DNA of 64,000 bases from Phascolarctos cinereus (Eukaryota; Chordata; Mammalia; Diprotodontia; Phascolarctidae). Positions 10,723 to 20,429 of the stretch are shown in pieces. Under the pieces are notes generated by a model that made no database searches, was not told the DNA's origin, and saw only the letters and a program-made list of their open reading frames with translations. The position numbers were made by a program, and so were the translations under genes. The stretch lies in NCBI RefSeq assembly GCF_002099425.1, contig NW_018344001.1, positions 8,451,001 to 8,515,000 on the forward strand, written 5' to 3'. Numbering within the stretch: position 1 is the stretch's first letter; each line of letters begins with the position of its first letter.

Positions 10723-11540
10723 GTGACTTTAACACTTTAACTAGTTTAACAACCGGCTCTCTCAAAAAATGCAGACAAACACAGTTTCACATTTATACTA
10801 TATTATTAACATTTTCTCTGTCATCACTTTCTTAATCAACAAAGCAAGTTAAACCCTGGTTTATGGCATTTTAATTTCTGAGTTGTAAATGCTCACACTG
10901 CCAATTTAACAACCCGCTCTTGAGAGTCAATTTGAGTTAGCACTAACACACCTCTGATGCTAGTCATTCTGAGCAGGCACACTACCCTTAATTTAAGCCT
11001 CCCCTCTTCCCTAATGAAATGCAATTCCTTTGATGTCTTTAGTTTAAATTTCGAGCCTCAGCTCAATGGGAGCCTGTGGAGTGTTGACATTTTTCAGAGG
11101 ATCAAAGCACATTTTATATTCATCTTCCATTACCTGCCCTCCCTCCTGTCTTCTGTGTGTGTTTCTGAAAAATCTCCATCGGCCAACAAGTTCCCTGTCC
11201 ATCTACATTGGCCTCTTCAAGCAAGTTTCCTCTTTTCTTCTTGCCGGCGGAAGGGTTTCTTTTTTTGTATTCAGAGTTTCATTGCTGAGAACTTAAAATC
11301 CCTCCTAGGCTGACTTCTCTTCTCAAGCTTTGGGCCATGGGGTCCTTCCTCTTCTTATTCTGGACTCTCTGAAATCTGCTTTGGCAAACTCTAGGGGGAA
11401 TGCCAGAACACACCCAATTTTCTTTTCCTATTTGATACTAATTTCTAAGATGGAATCGTCACTTTCCCCCGAGATTCCCACCATATCTTCCTCAGCAAGT
11501 ACTTCTTCCTTTTGGGTGAGAATTCAGTGCATAATAGCAA
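10723..11540. other. No gene or confident repeat
   Basis: Overlapping frames at 10,957-11,313 (118 codons) and 11,066-11,296 are not supported by domains or codon pattern. Two similar stretches, AGTTTAACAACCGGCTCTCTC (10,744) and AATTTAACAACCCGCTCTTGA (10,903), form a short direct repeat about 160 bp apart. Confidence 0.45.
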
Positions 11541-11544
11541 ATCC

Positions 11545-11938
11545 TCTTCTTTGTCTGAAGCCCTGCCAAGCCTGGCCCCAACCCACTTTCCTGTCTCATT
11601 ATATTGACTTTCTTCCCCACATTTGACAGCTGAGACAGAGCTGCCGTCTCTCCGATCCTCACACTTAGCATTCTATCCCCCATCTCCCCACTTTCTCACA
11701 GGCCAGCGCCCTTACCTGGAATGAACTCTCTCCTCACCTCTTCATTATAGGATTCCTCGCTTCCTCCAAGGCTCATCTTAACCACCTTCTACATGAAATC
11801 TTTCCTGACTCTCCCCCCAACCACTAGGGCCCTCCTTCTCAAGCTACCTTGCTTTAGCTTCATTGCACTTATTTTGTATGTATTTATCCGTATATGCTTC
11901 TATATATTTATAGGGTCTTAAATTTAGATCTTGTTGGC
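11545..11938 (+). mobile_element. L2 3' part
   Basis: Sense L2 text: CTGAAGCCCTGCCAAGCC, TGGAATGAACTCTCTCCTCACC, CTCCAAGGCTCATCTTAACC, ATGAAATCTTTCCTGACTC. The AT-rich GTATGTATTTATCCGTATATG zone precedes the lost terminus. Confidence 0.75.
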
Positions 11939-11939
11939 T

Positions 11940-12180
11940 CCATAGTGCATACATAGAACACTGGGCCTGGAGTCAGGAAGACTCATCTTCCTGAGTTCAA
12001 ACCTAGCCTCAGATGTTTACTAGCTGTGTGACTTGGGGGAGTCACTGAACCCTGTTTATCTCAGTAAAAATGAGCTAGAGAAGGAAACGGCAAACCACTC
12101 CAGGATCTGTGCCAAGAAAACCCCAAATGGGGCCATGAAGAGTTGGGCACAGCTGAAAAAATGACTAAACCACAACAGAA
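11940..12180 (+). mobile_element. MAR1-type SINE (tRNA head, CORE, RTE-derived tail)
   Basis: Head: CATAGAACACTGGGCCTGGAGTCAG. CORE: TTTACTAGCTGTGTGACTTGG. Tail: GCTAGAGAAGGAAACGGCAAACC, CCAAGAAAACCCCAAATGGGG, then GAAGAGTTGGGCACAGCTG and CTAAACCACAACAG. The tail matches parts of both ends of the RTE LINE at 24,526-28,259. Confidence 0.88.
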
Positions 12181-12214
12181 TTTGGACCCAGTAGAGAACC
12201 TTAGAGGACATCGA

Positions 12215-12370
12215 TTATAATAACCCCTTCATTTTATAATTAAGTAAATTGAGGCTTGCAGAAATTAAGTGACCTGCCCAGGGACACATAACTACTGTCT
12301 GAGGTGGGATTTGACTCCAGATCTTCCTGATGCTAAGTCCAAGGCTCCAATAGACCATGATGGCTATACC
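12215..12370 (-). mobile_element. CORE-SINE fragment, antisense
   Basis: CATTTTATAATTAAGTAAATTGAGGC, GAAATTAAGTGACCTGCCCAG, GATTTGACTCCAGATCTTCC and a head remnant AAGGCTCCAATAGACC. Confidence 0.75.
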
Positions 12371-12404
12371 CAAGATGGCTGCGCCCAGTGTGGGTGCAGT
12401 GTCT

Positions 12405-12525
12405 TCCTTGTTCAAAGGTAAGCTCCTTGAGAGCAGGAGCTATTTCCTTTTCTTTTTGTCTTTGTGTACTCTGAGTTTAATGCCCAGTAGACATTTGATA
12501 AATGCTATTGATTGACTTGTCACAC
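12405..12525 (+). mobile_element. L2 3' terminus
   Basis: GGTAAGCTCCTTGAGAGCAGG to ACATTTGATAAATGCTATTG. The HAL1-like copy 1 inserted just downstream. Confidence 0.78.
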
Positions 12526-12548
12526 TGTTTTTCATAAGGATAAAATTA

Positions 12549-14713
12549 GCGGAGCCAAGATGGCAGAGTGAAAGCAGTGACTTGCTTGAGCTCTCCCCCA
12601 AACCTCCAAATACTCATAAAAAATGGCTCTAAGCAAATTCAGAAGCAGCAGAACCCACAAAAAGATGGAGTGAAACAAATTTCCAGCCCAAGACAACCTG
12701 GATGATTGATCAGAAAGGTGTATCGCGCCGGGCTCGGAGCTCAGCGCAGTGTGGGCCCGCAGGCCACAGCAAACCTGGAGCAGGCCTCAGAGGACTGAAT
12801 CGCAGGCAGCTGTGGAGGTTTCCAGACACCTCAATCCACGAATGCCAAAGACAATTTAGAAGGTCAGTGGGAAAATCTGTTTCTGTCGGTGGTCAGAGAG
12901 GAAGGTGGGGTTTCAGCTCTATTCCCCAAGAGCCTGGCCCTGGGCAGGGCAGCTGCTTCCCAACCTTCCGGCCCAGAGACTTAGGGGGAATCTAGGCTGA
13001 TCAGAGAGGGACTGCAGGGATCTGTTTGCCAGTGCTGAGGCAGGAATCTCTTGCTTTGCCCGTGTGTAGATCTGGGTCACAGTTCTGGGCGGCGGTGCTG
13101 GGGTGAGGAGGAATGCTGGCGTGGTGGAGCTTGTAGTGGCTGTGGAGAGGAACCCCTCCTCACAGTTATAGGACAGAAAGGAATACTTGTGCCAGGAAAG
13201 GAGTAAACACCTCGCCCCTTATCATACCACCTTGCAAGAACTGAAAATTTACAGGTCCCTAAAAGTATCTCTGAAAATAGCTACACAAACCCCTAAAGCT
13301 TGGGACAGTACACTCTCCACATTGGAAGCAGACTCTTACCTTAACAAAGAGTTTAAAACTCAAGTAATTGGCTGGGGATCATGAGCAAGCAGCCCAAAAA
13401 GAGTCAGACTATATATCTTACTTTGGTGACAAAGAAGATCAAAACATGCAACCAGAAGAAGACAACAAAGTCAAAGCTCCTACATCCAAAGCCTCCAAGA
13501 AAAATATGAATCAGTCCCAGGCCTTGGAAGAGCTCAAAAGGGATTTCGAGAAGCAAGTAAAGGAAGTAGAGGAAAAACTGGGAAGAGAAATGAGAGTGAT
13601 GCAAGAAAATCATGAAAAACAAGTCAACAGCTTGCTAAAAATACTGAAGAAAATAACACCTTAAAAAACAGCCTAACCCAAATGGCAAAAGAGGTCCAAA
13701 AAGCCAATGAGGAGAAAAATGCCCTAAAAGAAAAATTGGCCAAATGGAAAAGGAAGTACAAAAGATTACTTAGAATAGAGCAATTGGAAGATAGTGACTT
13801 TATGAGAAATCAAGACACTGTAAAACAAATCCAAAAGAATGAAAAATTAGAAAACAATGTGAAATATCTTCTTGGAAAAACAACTGACCTGGAAAATAGA
13901 TCCAGGAGAGAGAATTTAAAAATTATTGGACTATCTGAAAGCCATGATCACAAAAAAGAGCCTAGACATCATCTTTCAAGAAATTATCAAGGAAAACTGC
14001 CCTGATATATTAGAACCAGAGGGCAAAATAGAAATTGAAAGAATCCACAGATCTCCTCCTGAAAGAGATCCCCAAAGGAAAACTCCTAGGAATATTGTAG
14101 CCAAATTCCAGAGTTCCCAGGTCAAGGAGAAAATATTACAAGCTGCCAGAAGGAAACAATTCAAGTACTGTGGAAACACAATCAGGATAACACAAGATTT
14201 AGCAGCTTCTACATTAAAGGACCGCAGGGCATGGAATATAATATTCCAGAGGGCAAAGGAGATAGGATTACAACCAAGAATCACCTACCCAGCAAAACTG
14301 AGTATAATCCTTCAGGGGGAAAAATGGTTATTCAGTGAAATAGAGGACTTTCAAGCATTCCTGATGAAAAGACCAGAGCTAAATAGAAAATTTGACTTTC
14401 AAATACAGGACTCCAGTGGAACATGAAGAGGTAAACAGGAAAGAGAAATCATAAGAGACTTATTAAGATTGAACTGTTTACATTCCTGCATGGAAAGATG
14501 ATATTTATAACTCATGAGACCTTTGTCAGTATCAGGGTAGTTGGAGGAAAAAAAGTATATGTATGTATATGAAGATAGATAGAGGGCACAGGGTGAGTTG
14601 AAGATTAAGGGGTCATATCTGGAGAATAAAATTAAGGGATGAGAGAGGATGATACTTGGAGAAGAAAGGGAGAGGTAGAAGGGGGTAAATTATCTCACAA
14701 AAAAAAGAAAAAA
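12549..14713 (+). mobile_element. HAL1-like half-L1, copy 1 (5' UTR and ORF1 only)
   Basis: The insertion begins GCGGAGCCAAGATGGCAGAG, the usual L1 5' start with a YY1-like AAGATGGC site. About 830 bp of 5' leader, an ORF1 region and about 290 bp of 3' UTR follow, then an A-rich end. No ORF2 is present. The 15-bp flanks ATAAGGATAAAATTA (12,534-12,548) and ATAAGGATGAAATTA (14,714-14,728) match at 14 of 15 positions, so this is one complete retrotransposition event. The family is L1-derived. ORF1-only L1 relatives called HAL1 are known in mammals, including opossum. By eye it is very close to copy 2 at 42,294 wherever both exist, but its 3' end stops about 700 bp earlier, at an internal A-rich tract. 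Confidence 0.9.
13381..14426 (+). pseudogene. L1-type ORF1 (RNA-binding protein), decayed copy
   Basis: The start ATGAGCAAGCAGCCCAAAAAG at 13,381 is the L1 ORF1 start by comparison with my memory of marsupial L1. The frame is lost after about 10 codons by a missing base (ACTATATATC). The correct frame then runs as YFGDKEDQN...NMNQSQALEELKRDFEKQVKEVEEKLG to 13,664, is broken in the A-run before AATACTGAAG, continues from MAKEVQKANEEKNALKEK (13,682), and slips twice more. Parts, in order: a basic N-terminus, a long heptad-rich coiled coil (about 13,500-13,870), then an RRM-like block starting LENRSRRENLKIIGL, and a C-terminal domain with KTPRNIVAKFQSSQVKEKIL and RITYPAKLSIILQ (to 14,426). In live L1s the trimer binds element RNA in cytoplasmic particles. 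This copy cannot make a full protein. Confidence 0.88.
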
Positions 14714-14728
14714 ATAAGGATGAAATTA

Positions 14729-15325
14729 TTATTAAGGGAAGTTGAGGAACGCTTATCTGTTCTGTCTGGATAATTGAAGCTCCCCATCACTACAATGTCA
14801 CCCTGTGGTTCCAAGTTTGTGATCTGTTTCCCAAGCTCCTTAGTATGTCTTCCTTCTGTCCAGGTCGTCTGTAGGACAGCCTGTTGAAGCAGACCATTCC
14901 AACACTGGATGCCTCTAAGTGTAAGCAATTTTTCCCTTTTACTTAATTGACATTTGTCCCTGTTTGCAAGTCTTACTTATCGCTCTTTCTTCAGCCTTCT
15001 GGTGCCAAGTAGAACTCATAAAACCCTGAGTCTACATGGAAGATTTTCAAATAATTGGGAAAAAAAAAGCTATTTTAAGTCTTTATTCTCTCAGTCAGAC
15101 ATGCTTGATTTCTTAAACTAATCTTTCGTGGTTCCCACTCCACTGGGGATCCCTTAGGATCCTTCCTCTCAAGCTATGGCTTCAAATATATTAAACATTT
15201 CAAAGTGTTGTGGTAAATTGAATTATATTATCACAGAAGGCTTCTACATAATTTTAATATATTATATAATTAGCAATCAATATAGTATAACTAATATATA
15301 AATCTTTAGAATGAGAATAGTTCAA
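14729..15325. other. No gene recognised
   Basis: AT-rich with scattered TATATA. The segment 14,750-14,930 (GGATAATTGAAGCTCCCC, CACTACAATGTCACCC) may belong to an old repeat I cannot name. No exon is seen. Confidence 0.4.
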
Positions 15326-15530
15326 TTCAACAAACATTTACTAAGCATATGCATCAACCATATAGGTATGCATGTATGGACATATACGTTATGTGTATGT
15401 ATACACATAGATATGTGTGTACATACATGTGTGCATGTGTGTACATATGCTATACCAGGCTAGGCACTGGGGATGCAAAGGCCCCAAACAGACTCTCTGA
15501 CCTCAAGGACCTTTTCTTCTGCTCCTCATC
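15326..15530 (-). mobile_element. L2 3' end, antisense, with internal TG/TA microsatellite
   Basis: CAACAAACATTTACTAAGC and CTAGGCACTGGGGATGCAAAG, then CTCTGACCTCAAGGACC, is L2 antisense. An imperfect TG/TA repeat (15,365-15,450) sits inside. Confidence 0.72.
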
Positions 15531-16325
15531 TTCCTCACTGGGGGTCTTGCAGCATTGGGAGTCCAGTGGGACAGAGCCATGGGGTGTGGGAGCAGGGGAC
15601 AGAGACATATATCAGATGGGGGCTAAGAGTCCGGAAAGCAATGATAGAAAGAGAACCAAAGACCCCCTTCAGGGCTGCCCTGCTTTTTCAGCGCACAGCT
15701 AAGGCTCTGCTCACCGTGGAGCCCAGGCCAAGGCTAGCACAGGGTTCGAGGCAAGGGTGGAGCACAGAAAGGAGAAGCTGAGTACTCCTGGCCTCAGGCT
15801 TGAGTGGAGGCCGGGCTGGGCCTTTGGAAGGCTCTGTTTCCAGTGGAGGGAAGGAAATGCTAACAACTGCTAAGAGCCTATAAAGACTCGCAGTCTTAAC
15901 ATCTGAATGATGAGCATTGATTAAAATGCTTTCTTGGCCAGATATTAAAAAGAAAATGTAAACTTTGTGACTGAATTGGGCTCCGGCTCTGGTCTTGGAG
16001 GCTCCAGGGCTTGGTTTATAACTGCCAGATGAGCAGAAGGATGGCTGGCTTTCTGAGTCTCCTTCACTTGGTCTAATTATTTGGGGAATTTGTTCTTTTC
16101 TCCAAGATTAATTGCAGATGAAACATTTCAGTTTTTGGGAAATTCTCCCATGACGGATTCATCAAGGCCTGGGATTCTGACCGGGTTACTCTTCTCTGGC
16201 TGCCTATTTCTCCTGGGTTGACAGCACCAGAGCTCAGTTTGGAGGAGGCCTCGAAAGACTTCTCAGCTGGCTGAGAAACACGACTTGCTCCTGGCTTCTG
16301 CTCCAATATCATAGGTAGCTGATTC
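15531..16325. other. Repeat-poor stretch, possible conserved non-coding sequence
   Basis: From about 15,860 to 16,260 the sequence has no repeat hallmark. It contains paired homeodomain-like cores (GCATTGATTAAAATGC, TCTAATTATTTGG, AAGATTAATTGCAGATG). This pattern is common in developmental enhancers, but it is composition only. No coding potential was seen. Confidence 0.35.
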
Positions 16326-16329
16326 AATT

Positions 16330-16405
16330 CCATGCAATGAAACTTTGTTAAAGTGCCTATTATGTGCTGGGAAGTCTGTTTCATAAATATGTGTGTGTTT
16401 ATGAA

Positions 16406-16443
<38 letters not shown>

Positions 16444-16580
16444 CACTCAAATGTATGTACACTACTATAGACACATCCTATTAGAAGACAAGGCCTGTGA
16501 GGACTGGACCACTTTGCTTTGGTCTTTGTATCACCAGGGCTTAGCATAATCCCTGGCACACAATAGGTGCTTAATTAAAC
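16330..16580. mobile_element. Two L2 termini around an (AC)n microsatellite
   Basis: 16,345-16,385 (TTGTTAAAGTGCCTATTATGTGCTGG) is antisense L2. 16,409-16,437 is an AC run. 16,480-16,580 (AAGACAAGGCCTGTGAGGAC, CAGGGCTTAGCATAATCC, AATAGGTGCTTAATTAAA) is a sense L2 terminus. Confidence 0.7.
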
Positions 16581-16581
16581 A

Positions 16582-16832
16582 CACAGCTGGTATAGTGGAT
16601 AGAGTACTGGTCTTGGAGTCTAAAAGATCTGAGTTCAAATCCTGCCTGAGTGCTTACTCATTGCGTGACCCTGGACAAGTCAAAACCTCTCTTAGCCTCA
16701 ATTTCTTCATTTATAAGACAGTAGGATGAGAAGAACACCAGCCTTTCAGAGGGTTGTTGTGAAGACCAAAGGAGAAATTAACGGCTTTTCAAACCTTAAA
16801 GTCTGTATATAAACTCGAGCCACTAATTTTAA
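16582..16832 (+). mobile_element. CORE-SINE with MIR/L2-type tail
   Basis: Head: CAGCTGGTATAGTGGATAGAGTACTGG, GAGTTCAAATCCTGCC. CORE: TTGCGTGACCCTGGACAAG. Tail: GGTTGTTGTGAAGACCAAAGG to TTAAAGTCTGTATATAAAC. This is the MIR-like ending, not the RTE one. Confidence 0.82.
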
Positions 16833-16869
16833 CACATGCTTGCTAACTTAGTGTGACCATCTGCTATTA

Positions 16870-17075
16870 TCCCATTTATTTCATTTAAATTCAATTTAAT
16901 TCAACAAACCTTTATTAAGTGCCTATTATGTGAAGAAAAATAACCTCCATTCCAGTTTCTCTCCTATGTCCAAGCAATGGGGTTTATCTGCTACCTTCCC
17001 CCTACATTCAAGCTAATTTAGCAAGTCTTTATAAAGCACCTACTATGCTTTCTGGGTAACATAGAGGTGAAATGC
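16870..17075 (-). mobile_element. L2 3' end fragments, antisense
   Basis: TTCAACAAACCTTTATTAAGTGCC and, 110 bp on, AGTCTTTATAAAGCACCTAC with CAGTCTCTGCCCCAAG. They are two pieces of one or two antisense L2 termini. Confidence 0.55.
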
Positions 17076-17224
17076 AGTCTCTGCCCCAAGACACAGAAGA
17101 AGCGGCTGGCATAAGGCCAAGAAGTCAGAAGGTATCAGTTCCAATCCTGGTTCTTCTCTTTTCACCGTGTGTGATCTGTTTGACCTAAACATGAGCCTAT
17201 CATTATTTGGGGGAGGACAGTCAC

Positions 17225-17447
17225 AGGACAATGAGGTAGTGCAGTAGATAGAGCACTGCACCTGGAATCCAACCACAGACACTTGCTAGCTGTGTGACCC
17301 TGGGCAAGTCACTTCACCCTATTTACTTCAGTTTCCTCACCTGTAAAATGAGCTGGAGAAGGAAACGGCAAACTACTCCAGTATCTTCAACAAGAAAACC
17401 CCAGATGAGGTCACATAGGGTCAGACATGACTGAACAACAACTGAAT
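17225..17447 (+). mobile_element. MAR1-type SINE (RTE-derived tail)
   Basis: Head: ACAATGAGGTAGTGCAGTAG and AGAGCACTGCACCTGGAATCC. CORE: CTAGCTGTGTGACCCTGGGC, then CACCTGTAAAATGAGC. Tail: TGGAGAAGGAAACGGCAAAC, AACAAGAAAACCCCAGATGAGG, TCACATAGGGTCAGACATGAC, TGAACAACAAC. This is the clearest copy for comparing with the RTE ends in this window. Confidence 0.9.
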
Positions 17448-17529
17448 TCACGGGACAGCATACTTATATGAGTAGGATTTGGGGCAGCACACCCAATGGA
17501 GTTTGGACTGATATTATTACTCATTTAAA

Positions 17530-17637
17530 CTTGGACAAGAGACTTAACCTCTCTGGCCTCAGTTTCCTCATCTGTAAAAGAAGAACCTGGACTAGATAAT
17601 CTTAAAATCTCCTCCTGCTCTAGATCTGTGACCACAT
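17530..17637 (+). mobile_element. CORE-SINE with CR1/L3-like tail
   Basis: TTGGACAAGAGACTTAACC and CAGTTTCCTCATCTGTAAAAG, then CCTGGACTAGATAATCTTAAAATC and CTCTAGATCTGTGACC. The ending GGACTAGAT...CTCTAGATCTGTGA parallels CR1/L3 3' termini such as 52,930-52,975. Confidence 0.7.
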
Positions 17638-17664
17638 AGCTAAAGAATTATATGGTAAATATAA

Positions 17665-17669
<5 letters not shown>

Positions 17670-17707
<38 letters not shown>
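17670..17707. repeat. (CA)19 microsatellite
   Basis: An uninterrupted CA run, likely polymorphic. Confidence 0.97.
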
Positions 17708-17709
<2 letters not shown>

Positions 17710-17734
17710 CAAATAAACACATGGTACAAGGTAA

Positions 17735-17905
17735 AGTGTGCCAGGCTGAAGGAAAGGTCTGGGCAAAGTGACCTAAAGACTTTGTGGAGGGAGAGATCTC
17801 TTCAGCTTGAGGGTTGAGATCAGGGATGGCTTCACAGAAGAGGGGGTATCTGAACTGAGCCTTGAAGAAAGAAATGTTTTGGGGAAGGGATACTTCCCGG
17901 CACGG
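17735..17905 (-). mobile_element. L2-like fragment, antisense
   Basis: GGGATGGCTTCACAGAAGAGG and TGAACTGAGCCTTGAAGAAAG resemble antisense L2 just upstream of its terminus. Confidence 0.5.
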
Positions 17906-17911
17906 GGATAA

Positions 17912-18292
17912 ATCAGTTGAAGGAACTGGGAATGTTTTGTACCAAGATCAGAGATCTGGGGAGGAGCAAGGGGCCATTAGAGCAGTCTTCAGCCATATGA
18001 AGGGCGGTTACTTGGAAAAGGCATTAGACATGTTCTGTTTGGTGTCTGAGAATAGAATTAGGAGGATGGGGGGAGGCTGCAAGGAGGATAATAGGAGTTT
18101 CTTGTCAGGGAAATCATGGTAGCCATGATGGCTCTCCTCAAGTAGAAAATGCCTCCTTGAGAGATAGTGGGTCTCCTTCTCTGGGGGTCTTCAAGCAGTG
18201 GCCGGATGGTTGCTGGCCAGGTGCATTGTAGTGGGGTTTCTGGGACCCTCTGAGGTCCTTGCATGCTCTGATACTCTAAGACTCTGTGGCTC
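17912..18292 (+). mobile_element. CR1/L3 LINE, 3' end
   Basis: Follows the CR1-clade 3' region: GTTGAAGGAACTGGGAATG, CAGTCTTCAGCCATATGAAGGG, GACATGTTCTGTTTGG, then CTGGGGGTCTTCAAGCAG, TGGCCGGATGGTTGCTGG and GATACTCTAAGACTCTG. Homologous text occurs in bird CR1 and in other copies here (49,925; 52,850). No open frame. Confidence 0.75.
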
Positions 18293-18850
18293 TGCATTTG
18301 AGATGTTGTGTGGTTGAATCTGTTCCAGGCACATTTTTTTTATGACAATGTTATTCTTGGCAGAGACTACATTGTGCTATCTTGGTAGCTCATACTGCCT
18401 AGAAACTCCCGTCAGGGCCCAGGGACTTGAGGGGTCAGACGTGGGACCTCAGTCAATCACAAGTACAAGAACAATGCTGTTCATGGGTTGCCTGGTTAGA
18501 AAAAAATTCTAGGGGAGGCCTCTCTGCCAACTTTTCAATTTCATATTGGCCTCTGCCCTGGGCCCCGCTCATGTTTAAGGCAAATGTGGGCAAGATTTCC
18601 AAACCACTAATATTATGGTGCTCTGATACATCTGCTAATATTTGGAAGAATGTAATAAACAGTTGTGTAAATGGAACGAAGTGGAAGAAAATGAAATATT
18701 TGCAATTTGCCCGCCCACAGTCGAGCCAACTTGTGATTGCACGTTGGCAAAGCACATGACAAAAGCTTTCCGATCTTGCAGAAACATAACTAGCACCCAG
18801 GTGGTGGAGGGAAGAGCTTGCTGGCTCTGAGGCAGCAACCAGAGTTTAAA
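18293..18850. other. No gene recognised
   Basis: Overlapping 100-114 codon frames on both strands at 18,427-18,979 lack domains. No clear repeat between 18,300 and 18,850. Confidence 0.45.
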
Positions 18851-18854
18851 ATAC

Positions 18855-18985
18855 AGCCCTGATGTGTGTGGCCACGGGTCAGTCACCACCTCCCTGGGTC
18901 TCAGTTTACTCATCCATGAAATGGGAAGGCCATTGTTTGCCCATTGCTTAATGAAATCCACCCGTGGTAGATTCCTCAATGGGGG
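18855..18985 (+). mobile_element. CORE-SINE fragment
   Basis: GGTCAGTCACCACCTCCCTGG, CAGTTTACTCATCCATGAAATG. Only the CORE-proximal part is recognisable. Confidence 0.5.
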
Positions 18986-19179
18986 TACGAGGAAATGGCT
19001 CGATAAACTTTATAGAGCTATCTGGTAGAAGGAAGGCCGATTGATGTCTGCGATCACTAAGACTTTGGAAGCCATCTCTGGAGGTCATATGAGTGCAGGG
19101 AAGAGTATCTGGAGTCAGAAGGCCTGCCCTTGAAGCCTAGTGCTGTGGCTTAACACGAACGCCTTCCCTCTGAGATCTG

Positions 19180-19345
19180 CTCCAATTTACAGTCACCTTG
19201 TTTGTACATAGCTTCTCGCACGTTGTCTCTTCCACTGGATTGTAAGGTCCGTGAGGGCAGGGACGGTCCTGGCCCCTTTTTGTATCCCCAGGACTCAGCA
19301 CAGTGCCAGGAACGTGGAATGCTTGGTAAATGCAGGCTTCTTTGA
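19180..19345 (+). mobile_element. L2 3' terminus
   Basis: TTGTAAGGTCCGTGAGGGCAGG, GTATCCCCAGGACTCAGC, GTGCCAGGAACG, GCTTGGTAAATGCAGG. Confidence 0.8.
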
Positions 19346-19475
19346 CTTCACTTGCCGTGTGATCTTGAGCAATACGCTTGCCTCTGGGGTCTCAGTTTTC
19401 TCATCTGTACAATGAATCCATTAGACTGGATGGTCTTAGGGTCCTTTCCTCCTGGACTTCATAAGACCATGGGCA
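19346..19475 (+). mobile_element. CORE-SINE with CR1/L3-like tail
   Basis: CCGTGTGATCTTGAGCAATACG, CAGTTTTCTCATCTGTACAATG, then GACTGGATGGTCTTAGGGTCC. Confidence 0.65.
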
Positions 19476-19489
19476 GCAGCAACACTGTA

Positions 19490-19668
19490 TCATTTGATCC
19501 TTATCACAGCCCTACAAAGTAGCTACTATTGCCTCCATTTTACAGATTAGGAAACTAAGTCAAGCAAAGGTTGGGGGACTTTCCCAGAATTACACATCTA
19601 ATGAGTGTCTGAGGTTGAATTTGAACTCAGGTCTATCTACCGTGCCACCCAACTGCCCTACAATGTTT
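19490..19668 (-). mobile_element. MIR-tailed CORE-SINE, antisense
   Basis: TTTGATCCTTATCACAGCC, CATTTTACAGATTAGGAAAC, GAATTTGAACTCAGGTC and CCGTGCCACCCAACTGCCC. Nearly full length, ending in the reversed tRNA head. Confidence 0.82.
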
Positions 19669-19944
19669 ATGAAGCTTCTTGTGATATATCTCCTGGTAGC
19701 CTATGAAGGAGCTAGGGCTTTGTGGCCTGAGGAAGGAGGACTACCCCTATCTGGACTCCATTATCACGAGCTTGGAGTTCCATAGGGAAGGGGTGGGGAT
19801 CACGCTCTGGTCCTAGGATGTCTGGGCTCGGTAAACAGGTCAGGAGGGTCAGCATTGATTGGGACCAAGCCCAGCGTATCCAAAGTCATGGCAGGGCATC
19901 GCAGGCAGAGCCGGGATTTAGACTTGGATATCCTAATAACGGAT

Positions 19945-20200
19945 CAGAAACAGCTAAGTGACACAGTGGATAGTGAACACTGAGCCTGGAGTCAGGAAGA
20001 CCTGAATTCCGATCCAGATTCAGACACTAGCTGTGTCACCCTGGACAAGTCATTTAACCTGCTTGTCTTAAAGTCCTTGTTTGTAAAATGAGGATAATAA
20101 AAGCACCTGCTTCCCAGGATTGTTGTAAGGATCAAGTGTGATATCTGCATACAGCCCGGCGCACAGTAGGTGTTATCTGGATGCTAGCTATTATTATTAT
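19945..20200 (+). mobile_element. MIR-tailed CORE-SINE, near full length
   Basis: ACAGCTAAGTGACACAGTGG, GAACACTGAGCCTGGAGTC, CACTAGCTGTGTCACCCTGG, AAATGAGGATAATAAAAGC, GGATTGTTGTAAGGATCAAG, GATGCTAGCTATTATTATTA. Confidence 0.85.
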
Positions 20201-20429
20201 TGATATTCTTACTGTTGCCGGTATTGCTACTGGCGTTATTACTGGTGTTATTGTTGTTACATGCCTTGAAATATACAAAAGAAATCACTGATCCAGTCTC
20301 TCTCTCTCCTCCACTCTCCCTACCCTTACGAGGACACTTAGTAACGGTAGCTCACGTTTACCTAAATGCTTCACAGTTTGCAAAGGGGTCCCACATCACT
20401 CAAGGGAAACTTCTCAGTTTCCTTTGCTG
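20201..20429. other. Short interval between repeats
   Basis: TTATTACTGGTGTTATTG-type low complexity, then a SINE-like antisense piece (TAACGGTAGCTCACGTTTACC, TGCTTCACAGTTTGCAAAG; 20,340-20,410), probably the 3' end of an antisense MIR-type SINE. Confidence 0.5.
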
